Notes under the pieces: generated by a model | Database searches by the model: none | Told to the model about the DNA's origin: nothing | What the model saw: only the letters and a program-made list of their open reading frames with translations | Translations under genes and position numbers: made by a program | IMG/VR virus record: IMGVR_UViG_3300036715_000363 | Coordinates: 1-64,000 of that record | Source of the DNA: a virus | Strand: one strand, 5' to 3' | Length of the DNA stretch: 64,000 bases | Shown here: piece by piece, positions 57,297 through 64,000 of the stretch | Layout: the number at the start of each line of letters is the position of its first letter | Numbering within the stretch: position 1 is the first letter of the stretch

Positions 57297-60242
57297 ATGT
57301 CAAATATTGTAAATTATACACCAGTACCTTTAAGTTCGTTAATGGCTAATATAACACAGTATCGTTATAATCCATCAAATATACAAAGAGTCATACTAAG
57401 TCATTTAAGTGATGTAACAAATGGCGTAGTAGATATTGTTGATCCAACAAATCCATTTATATTTTTATTAGAAGCTAGTAGTGTTTGTACAGCTGCAGCT
57501 ATAACTGAAAATGACTTAAATACACAGCGACAATATCCTGCTTTAGCTAACTCTATAGATGACATATATTTACATATGTCTGACGTAGATTATATAAATA
57601 GATTTGCTTCACCTAGCGATACTATATTCTCTATGCTAATACAGTTAAATAGTTTAAAAGAAAATATGGTAGATTCTCCTAGTGAAGAATGTGCTAAAGT
57701 AACGATACCTCGTAATACTTTCTTTACAGTGAATGGGATGGTTTTTAGTTTACAGTATCCGATAGATATTAAAGTATTTTATAATGGCGCTATTCAAATA
57801 GAGTATGTAGCAGACGTTATTAGTCCATTGCAAGCACTGACTACCAACATCATTGATCATACCACTAGAACTGATCCTAATGGGCTGGTGTGGCTATATT
57901 TTGATTTACCTATTACTCAGTTTAATTTAAACACTCAACAGTTTTCTGTAATGGCATCAACTTACTTTAGTGACAACATTGCTTTTACTGATCAGTATTA
58001 TTATTGCAGGGCTTATTATAAAAATTCAAATAGTACTGGTTGGGTTGAAATGCTTACTACTCACACTGAACAAGTGTTTGATTATAGAACGCCTACAATG
58101 GTATTAAAGGTTTTAGGTAAGACTTTAAATGTTTCAATACCACAAGTTTATATAAATGCAAATCAGGTTGATGGTGATGTTAGAATTGACGTCTATACAA
58201 CCAAAGGTGAGTTAAATGTAAACATGATTAACTTCTCCATGAATTCATTTAAAACTTCGTTATATGCCGTTGATGAGTATAAAGATACTTCAGCATATAC
58301 AGCTGCAATGAATAATGTAGCAATGATTGCATATTGCGATAAGTTACTAGCTGGTGGTGGTGATGGTTTAACATTCGAGCAATTACGTGCTCAAGTTATA
58401 TCTAACTCAACTGGACCAAGAACATTACCAATCACGAATCAACAATTAATATCAAGTGTAAATAATTACGGCTTTTCAATAGTTAAAGATGTAGACGTTG
58501 TAACTAATAGAATATTTTTAGCTACTAAGCCATTACCAGCTCCAAGTAATCCTAAGTTAATCACAGCTGCTACATTAAGTATAGACACACTAATTAATAC
58601 TTTTGAGCAACTGAGTACCTTATCAACTATTAAAAATAATGGTACTAGATTAACAATTACACCAGATACTTTATATTTAAGTAACAATGGAATAATTACA
58701 GTCTATCCAGATAACTTAACAAAAGCTATCTTCGCTATGTTACCTAGTGATAAAGTTAGCATTGTTAATAAAAATAAATTTATATTTAGTCCATTCCACT
58801 ATGTGTTAGATAATACAAGCGATGAGTTTATTACCAGAGCTTATTATTTAAATTCACCTATAGCTAATGGGTTAAGTTTTATTTCACAGAATCCTACAGC
58901 TTTAGCGGTAGTAAATACAGCTAGTTATGGTTTAGTAAGAATAGATAATGGTTATAAACTAACTATCATTACTAAGTCTGATGACATGTATAAGTCTATA
59001 AACGATGCTAATAAAAATGTACAACTAGCTTTCATACCTACTGGAGAAACAGTTAGAGCATATGTTAATGGCACGTTATTAAATAAGACTGGTAGTGGAG
59101 AGTCTATATTTGAGTTTGAATTAGATACTAACTTTGATATTGATAATTTAGATAATTTATACTTTACTAACTTTAAAATGTTTAATACATCAGACATTCT
59201 ATCGGATACACCATTAAAGAATAAGTTTGAAATATTCTATACAACTAATTCAGTACCTGTTAACTTTAAACCAGATAATGCTTCAACAGAATTAGGTTTG
59301 TTTATGTTACCAGCAAACTCCATTGCTATTACTAAAGAAGTAGTTGACTTAACATTAGGTTTAACATTATCAGATCTATGGACTAACTCTAGATCAGTTG
59401 TAAATTATAATTCATATCAAACATATAGCGAAGATGTTCCGCTTTATTATGCTAAAGACGTGTATCAAATAGATCCTACCACAAACAGTATTTTCAGTTT
59501 TGTAGATTCTGGTTATGGTGAAACTCAAATTACATATAACATTTTAAACCACGCTGGAGATCCTGTATTAAATCCAGATGGCACACAAGTCTACTCGCAT
59601 AGAGCTGGTGATGTAATGTTAGATGATAGTGGTAACCCTATACCTAGTTCCGGTGTGAATACATTAAGACATGTAGATATGCTGTTTTTAGATGGTGTAT
59701 ATTACTTTACTACTGATCCCGCATATAGAGCTTATATTAAGGAAGTAGCAGATGTTCTATCTGGTTATATTACTGTTGACTTAGTAAATATTACTAACAC
59801 ATTGTTAGAACAAACTAGAATCTATTACTATGCTAAACGCGAGTTAGGTTTAGTTAAGGTATTAAATAAAGATAGCATTACTACTACTATTGAATCTAGT
59901 CAAAGCTTTGTAGTTAACTATTACGTAAGTAGTAGTGTTTATGGTGATATTAATATTAGAAATAACATTATTAATAAAACTGTAAATATACTAAACAGTG
60001 CTGTTGCGGGTACAACTATCGCTATTAGTGATGTGATAGATACTTTAAAAGCTACATTTGGTACTGGTGTCATTGCTGTATCAGTTACTGGATTAGGTGG
60101 TAAAGCTAATTACGATGTAGTTACGTTAGTTAATGATCAAGATGCATTATCATTAAATAAAATATTAGTAGAGCTAAATGACGGTAGTTTAATCGCTGTT
60201 GAAGATGTTACTGTTAACTTTTATGATCATAGTTTAACTTAA
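57297..60242 (+). CDS. Large baseplate-wedge-like structural protein
   Basis: 981 residues, ribosome-binding site TAGGAG. The order of an early ISRM-less helical domain, then TIPRNTFFTVNGMVFSLQYP, IDIKVFYNGAIQIEYVADVI and LVWLYFDLPITQFNLNTQQF follows the pattern of T4 gp6-like wedge proteins in large myophages (P.xT.F..nG..Fs..YPIdI...LWF.LPitQ). The C-terminal 250 residues are beta-rich. It is the longest gene in the window and ends at a convergent terminator. Confidence 0.55.
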   Translation: MSNIVNYTPVPLSSLMANITQYRYNPSNIQRVILSHLSDVTNGVVDIVDPTNPFIFLLEASSVCTAAAITENDLNTQRQYPALANSIDDIYLHMSDVDYINRFASPSDTIFSMLIQLNSLKENMVDSPSEECAKVTIPRNTFFTVNGMVFSLQYPIDIKVFYNGAIQIEYVADVISPLQALTTNIIDHTTRTDPNGLVWLYFDLPITQFNLNTQQFSVMASTYFSDNIAFTDQYYYCRAYYKNSNSTGWVEMLTTHTEQVFDYRTPTMVLKVLGKTLNVSIPQVYINANQVDGDVRIDVYTTKGELNVNMINFSMNSFKTSLYAVDEYKDTSAYTAAMNNVAMIAYCDKLLAGGGDGLTFEQLRAQVISNSTGPRTLPITNQQLISSVNNYGFSIVKDVDVVTNRIFLATKPLPAPSNPKLITAATLSIDTLINTFEQLSTLSTIKNNGTRLTITPDTLYLSNNGIITVYPDNLTKAIFAMLPSDKVSIVNKNKFIFSPFHYVLDNTSDEFITRAYYLNSPIANGLSFISQNPTALAVVNTASYGLVRIDNGYKLTIITKSDDMYKSINDANKNVQLAFIPTGETVRAYVNGTLLNKTGSGESIFEFELDTNFDIDNLDNLYFTNFKMFNTSDILSDTPLKNKFEIFYTTNSVPVNFKPDNASTELGLFMLPANSIAITKEVVDLTLGLTLSDLWTNSRSVVNYNSYQTYSEDVPLYYAKDVYQIDPTTNSIFSFVDSGYGETQITYNILNHAGDPVLNPDGTQVYSHRAGDVMLDDSGNPIPSSGVNTLRHVDMLFLDGVYYFTTDPAYRAYIKEVADVLSGYITVDLVNITNTLLEQTRIYYYAKRELGLVKVLNKDSITTTIESSQSFVVNYYVSSSVYGDINIRNNIINKTVNILNSAVAGTTIAISDVIDTLKATFGTGVIAVSVTGLGGKANYDVVTLVNDQDALSLNKILVELNDGSLIAVEDVTVNFYDHSLT

Positions 60243-60246
60243 AACA

Positions 60247-60281
60247 AAATAGATAGATACCCTAAAGGTATCTATCTATTT
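60247..60281. terminator. Bidirectional hairpin terminator
   Basis: 15-bp arms AAATAGATAGATACC / GGTATCTATCTATTT with a 5-nt loop, between the convergent genes ending at 60242 (+) and 60294 (-). Confidence 0.88.
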
Positions 60282-60293
60282 TTAATTATGTAT

Positions 60294-61343
60294 TTATGTC
60301 ACGCGTTCATTCAACCATTCAGCTAAACCTAACATACTAGAAACTACTAAATCAATACCAGATACTATTTTATTTACTTCAACAATATCTTCTACTTTTC
60401 TAATGAGTTCAACTTTAGTACTATTAAAGTCATCTAACTGTTTTACAGGAGTAATTGTATCGCCTAAATTACTAATGCTATCAGTTAGTTTATTAACTGA
60501 CGCAATGGATTCTTTAGGTAGATTAGCGACTATATCTAAGTTCGTAACAACGGAACCATTCTTAATACCTAATGCAATATTAAATAAAGTAGGTTCAATA
60601 AAATCTATACTTGTCATGGTTAATAACTTAGCATATTGTGAGCTATTAAAGAAATCATTTAATCCATTAATGATTTCTTGTATTCTGTCACCAGAGTTAG
60701 TTAACCAGTCTATTTCTAGAACGCTTAAATCACAGAGTGGCGTATTGGCAATATTTACAAATGTTTGACCAGACATAAATATCATATTCTTATTAGTAAT
60801 AAATGCTTCTAAGAAATCGGAATACTTAGTATTTAAAGTATTGACTTTCTCTTTTAGTTCGTTTATCTTAGAAAGAAATGCTTCCAAATCTACTTCTACA
60901 TCATCAGAGTCAACCATAGTTTTAAGTTCCTCTACTTTAGTACTAAATTCTTCTTGAGTCTTTACTAATGACTCTTTAATAAATCTAATAGAAAATTGAT
61001 AATTTACTTTACTAGGACTGGCACTAAATTCTTCGATACTTATTTTTTCTTTTAAAAACTTACCAAAATAAGTGTCTATTAATTTAGCATCTTCTTTACA
61101 AATGACGCCGCGACTATCTAAGCCGTTTAATATCTCTTGATTATCGACGAGTTGTAATGCATCACTGTTTATCTCAACCAATTTTTCAGATATTATTTCA
61201 AATATATTTCTACGTTGTTCTTGCATAGCCGGAGGTTTATTATCTTCCTCCATTTTAGCCAACAGAGCATTTCTTTCTTCTGCTAAGTCTGGATCATCTA
61301 CAGGAACTATATCGTCTAATACGTCAGCGTTTAAATCACTCAT
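60294..61343 (-). CDS. Unknown helical protein (349 residues)
   Basis: Ribosome-binding site AAGGG. Asp/Glu/Leu-rich and almost all helical, with VEELKTMVDSDDVEVDLEAF and NELKEKVNTLNTKYSDFL as probable coiled coils. It is third in a three-gene minus-strand unit with the metalloprotease. Virion or assembly role possible; not recognised. Confidence 0.5.
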   Translation of the reverse strand: MSDLNADVLDDIVPVDDPDLAEERNALLAKMEEDNKPPAMQEQRRNIFEIISEKLVEINSDALQLVDNQEILNGLDSRGVICKEDAKLIDTYFGKFLKEKISIEEFSASPSKVNYQFSIRFIKESLVKTQEEFSTKVEELKTMVDSDDVEVDLEAFLSKINELKEKVNTLNTKYSDFLEAFITNKNMIFMSGQTFVNIANTPLCDLSVLEIDWLTNSGDRIQEIINGLNDFFNSSQYAKLLTMTSIDFIEPTLFNIALGIKNGSVVTNLDIVANLPKESIASVNKLTDSISNLGDTITPVKQLDDFNSTKVELIRKVEDIVEVNKIVSGIDLVVSSMLGLAEWLNERVT

Positions 61344-61345
61344 TT

Positions 61346-61801
61346 TTAACCCTTAGCAGCAAGTTCAGCCAATATACAAACCATAGAGTTATAAGTATCG
61401 GTTATCTCTAGGCTATTATTTTTAATCATATCTATAGCTTCTTCATCTAAGATTTGATTTAATCCAAAGAAATCAGTTACAGCTGTTTCTTTGTTTAGGC
61501 AGTAAACTTTACCACGTGGGTGTGCAATCATGTAACGGAATTCATAAAACTTTAAAGTATAAACTAAGATAGTTTCAAAATCTATAAAAGCGCGCTCATT
61601 AATAGTACTAAGGATATTAGAGATTCTAATAGCTTCAGATACTCTATATACTGCTTGAATGTCATCTACTTTTGATGTAGGTAGAGCACAGCTATCAGCT
61701 AAAGCTTTACCTATTGCTATACTAGTGACAAAACTACGTGGTCTTAAACCCATTGATAAGTTATTTAAAAACTCATCATTTTCTTTTGATAAATTATACA
61801 T
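61346..61801 (-). CDS. Unknown protein (151 residues)
   Basis: Start at the ATG at 61801 (site AAAGGTTG); a TTG two codons earlier is weaker. MYNLSKENDEFLNNLSMGLR opens a helical protein. No motif. It lies two bases before the next gene. Confidence 0.5.
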   Translation of the reverse strand: MYNLSKENDEFLNNLSMGLRPRSFVTSIAIGKALADSCALPTSKVDDIQAVYRVSEAIRISNILSTINERAFIDFETILVYTLKFYEFRYMIAHPRGKVYCLNKETAVTDFFGLNQILDEEAIDMIKNNSLEITDTYNSMVCILAELAAKG

Positions 61802-61816
61802 TCTCAACCTTTCTTC

Positions 61817-63124
61817 TTAGGATAATAATTTTAGTTCAGCGCTTTTTACAAATAATTCATTGTGGGTAATTTCTTCCAACATCTGCTGAAATAATAAATC
61901 CTCACGTACACTACCATTAATACTGAACACGTAGTTAGATATCTTATTAAAGAAACTATCATAAATTTTAGTATTCTTAATAATGTTATCCATGTCATTT
62001 AGATTAGCTACTAAAATAGATAAATCATTTTTATCTAAATTTAAAGAACTAATTTTTTCTATGTACTGGTGACGTATTCGAACATAGCGAATTTTTAATT
62101 CATCATAGGTCATGTCTCTAAAATTATCACCAAAGAAATATATTACAGTCCCATAGAACATTGTAATTAAAATAGCTAATGGTATCATTCCGCCAACAAT
62201 AAAGAATATTATTAAAGCAGATCTATAAACAATGAAATATAAAAAGTCAGCACTGCTCAATAAATAATAAGTAAAGTTATTTTTTTCAGGTGCATTTCTA
62301 TAAAACTTATCTAGAGCAATAATTAATTCACGTCCATATCCAAATCTAGCTGCAAAATTATCAGCTACTTGTTCAGAAGATGTATTGTCATATTTTTTAT
62401 TATCCATTAAACTACTTACACCATCTAAGTAGCGTTTGTATAACTTAGTACCAAATATTATACGACTATCTTCATTTACTAAATCGTCAAATGATTTAGA
62501 ATCTATTTCTAATTTATCACTTAACTCTTTAAATAAATAAGTGCGTTTAGATTTATCACCATCAGTCTTAACAGTTAAAGATAAATCAGCTAATATTTGG
62601 TTAGTTGATGACAGTCTATCGCTTAACTCATAGTAAGTAAATGCGTGACCTAATTCATGTAATATAATTGCTACGACTTCAGGGACAGTAAATCCAGACT
62701 GAAAAGCATTAATTACGTCAATATATAAAGAGTGGGTATATTCTGAAAATATTCCACTTACTTTAGCAGAGGCTAAATCAATATACCCTTCTTTATTTTT
62801 AAATTCTTTAATTAATTTATCTTGGTTCTTTTCTTCATAACCTTTAACGTGGTCAGGTAATAAGACATGGTTCTTATTAACTGGGAATACCATTATAGCA
62901 CCAATACATACTGTATCAAAATTAAATTTAATACGTAGACCTAATCTTTTAAAGATTATTTCTTCAATAGGTTTAGCAAATTCTAATTTACTTAATTCTT
63001 TTCTACTAATTGATGGTGTTTCTTTAATATATTCTTGGATGGTATAAAATCCAGCCTCTAATAGACTACCAAAGTTGTCGTTTTGAAAATCTATTGATTC
63101 GGTTATCAACTTCATTAACTTCAT
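61817..63124 (-). CDS. Membrane-associated HExxH metalloprotease-like protein
   Basis: 435 residues, ribosome-binding site AAGGG. VVAIILHELGHAFTYYE carries the zinc-binding HELGH at residues 156-160. A later Asp/Glu-rich helix (SSEQVADNFAARFGYGREL, near 250) fits the third-ligand EXXAD-like position of M48-type enzymes. A hydrophobic hairpin follows at about residues 300-335 (FIVYRSALIIFFIVGGMIPL, LAILITMFYGTVIYFF). It could process phage structural proteins or act on host membrane proteins. The protease chemistry is well supported, the target is not. Confidence 0.7.
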   Translation of the reverse strand: MKLMKLITESIDFQNDNFGSLLEAGFYTIQEYIKETPSISRKELSKLEFAKPIEEIIFKRLGLRIKFNFDTVCIGAIMVFPVNKNHVLLPDHVKGYEEKNQDKLIKEFKNKEGYIDLASAKVSGIFSEYTHSLYIDVINAFQSGFTVPEVVAIILHELGHAFTYYELSDRLSSTNQILADLSLTVKTDGDKSKRTYLFKELSDKLEIDSKSFDDLVNEDSRIIFGTKLYKRYLDGVSSLMDNKKYDNTSSEQVADNFAARFGYGRELIIALDKFYRNAPEKNNFTYYLLSSADFLYFIVYRSALIIFFIVGGMIPLAILITMFYGTVIYFFGDNFRDMTYDELKIRYVRIRHQYIEKISSLNLDKNDLSILVANLNDMDNIIKNTKIYDSFFNKISNYVFSINGSVREDLLFQQMLEEITHNELFVKSAELKLLS

Positions 63125-63197
63125 TTTTATACCCTTTGTAAAAAATAATAGGTCGTTATATTAATTGTAGGAATATTTACAACTAGAGAGGTTTAGC

Positions 63198-64000
63198 ATG
63201 TCTGAAAAACAACTTGTGCGTGAATGTAGATTTGCAGTACATTTCCCAGCAGTAGATGGTATAGACGTAGATACTCATCTTATTAAAGAACAAGTTCATA
63301 ATAGTGATGGTACCATTACCCCAAACATTAGATTTGTTCAAGATTACAAAAGAAGTTTTTATGTAACTAAAAAAGCTTTCAGAAATCATAAGCAAAAAAA
63401 AGAATGGGAAGACATAGATAAATTAATAAAATATCAATGTACAGAAAATGAATTAAGAAATACTGTAGCTAAAGCATTAGGTAAATCTTGGACAAAAGAT
63501 AATATGCGTAGATTAAGTAATGATCCATATTTATACGGATCTGACATCTCTTCTACTTCATGCATTAAGCAATCATACTTTGATAAATTTCCAGGCGCGC
63601 AAAGTAAATATACGGTAGCTACATTCGATATTGAAACTGATGTAGTAGGTGAACGTAATGAAATAATTATTGCTACATTAGCTTTTAAGAATATGATATT
63701 TACTGGTGTACTAAAAAGTTTTGTTAGTGGAATTAATGAACCAGTTAATAGAATATTAAAATGTGCAGATAAATATATCGGCGAGTATATTGAAAAATTA
63801 GATTTAAAGATAGAAGTATTTCTAGCCGATACTCCGGAAGAATTAGTACAAACTATATTTGCTAAAGCGCATGAATGGATGCCAGACTTTGTAGCTATTT
63901 GGAATATAAATTATGACATACCTAAAGTAATTGAAGCGTGTAAGAATGCTGGATTAGATCCTAAACAAATATTTAGTGATCCTAGTGTTCCAGAGAAATT
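63198..64000 (+). CDS. Family B DNA polymerase, N-terminal part (3' end outside window)
   Basis: Starts at the ATG at 63198 after GAGAGG and stays open for 267 codons to the right edge. VATFDIETD (Exo I, with the Asp-x-Glu pair) at about residue 141 and FVAIWNINYDIPKVIEACKN (Exo II, Asn-x3-Asp) at about 231-250 identify the 3'-5' exonuclease of a family B polymerase, preceded by an N-terminal domain. The polymerase domain is not visible. It is divergent from the metalloprotease gene, with a 73-bp gap. Confidence 0.88.
   Translation, partial: MSEKQLVRECRFAVHFPAVDGIDVDTHLIKEQVHNSDGTITPNIRFVQDYKRSFYVTKKAFRNHKQKKEWEDIDKLIKYQCTENELRNTVAKALGKSWTKDNMRRLSNDPYLYGSDISSTSCIKQSYFDKFPGAQSKYTVATFDIETDVVGERNEIIIATLAFKNMIFTGVLKSFVSGINEPVNRILKCADKYIGEYIEKLDLKIEVFLADTPEELVQTIFAKAHEWMPDFVAIWNINYDIPKVIEACKNAGLDPKQIFSDPSVPEK

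Noticed and set aside
63183-63395. Minus-strand ORF of 70 codons near the right end
   Set aside because: It is the antisense shadow of the DNA polymerase start, which has a good ribosome-binding site and exonuclease motifs.

Overview
The window is a strongly AT-rich piece of a large, tailed, double-stranded DNA phage, most likely of jumbo size. It carries a replicative helicase and a family B DNA polymerase (both cut by the window edges), its own pyrimidine-nucleotide enzymes, a tRNA, dozens of small genes of unknown function, and about 37 kb of head, tail, baseplate and fiber genes. An exported lysozyme-inhibitor-like protein and a lytic-transglycosylase-like lysis protein suggest a Gram-negative host, but nothing in the sequence fixes the host.

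Layout. 1-4460: the helicase end and three unknown genes on the plus strand, with one exported protein on the minus strand. 4503-26502: almost entirely minus strand and accessory or early in character. It holds chains of small genes, three genes built from an exact 20-residue repeat, thymidylate kinase, dCTP deaminase, a catalytically dead thymidylate synthase relative, tRNA-Arg(UCU), a glycosyltransferase, and a thymidylate synthase gene split by a group I intron carrying a GIY-YIG homing endonuclease. It also holds an IS110-like hairpin domain protein and a 36-bp tandem array with no intact gene. 23242-25805 holds a virion-like protein and a lysis pair. 26667-41404: fibers, adhesins and fiber-assembly proteins, including collagen-like, RCC1-like and kelch-like proteins and a permuted NlpC/P60-like enzyme. 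41593-43207: the fourth 20-residue-repeat gene and a Nudix hydrolase. 43323-60242: structural and head-interior proteins, diverging at 56172-56210. 60294-63124: unknown proteins and a membrane HExxH metalloprotease. 63198 onward: DNA polymerase.

Regulation. Eight minus-strand copies of TATATAAC followed by TWYWWTGR were found. Six lie 43-51 bp before a start codon with a ribosome-binding site, which makes this a strong candidate for an early promoter, comparable in style to the TATATTAC early promoters of phiKZ-like phages. Most units end in strong hairpins, many with arms starting AAATAGAG. The result is a string of short promoter-operon-terminator cassettes.

Two features stand out as possibly undescribed. 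The first is the 20-residue-repeat family: four paralogues with 6, 8, 9 and 16 whole repeats, a shared 30-residue cap carrying a DNA palindrome, and signs of module exchange over 34 kb. The second is the 36-bp array at 22712-23085, which has its own early promoter and terminator but no usable start codon. Its minus strand would read as a 12-residue repeat broken by a frameshift and a stop.
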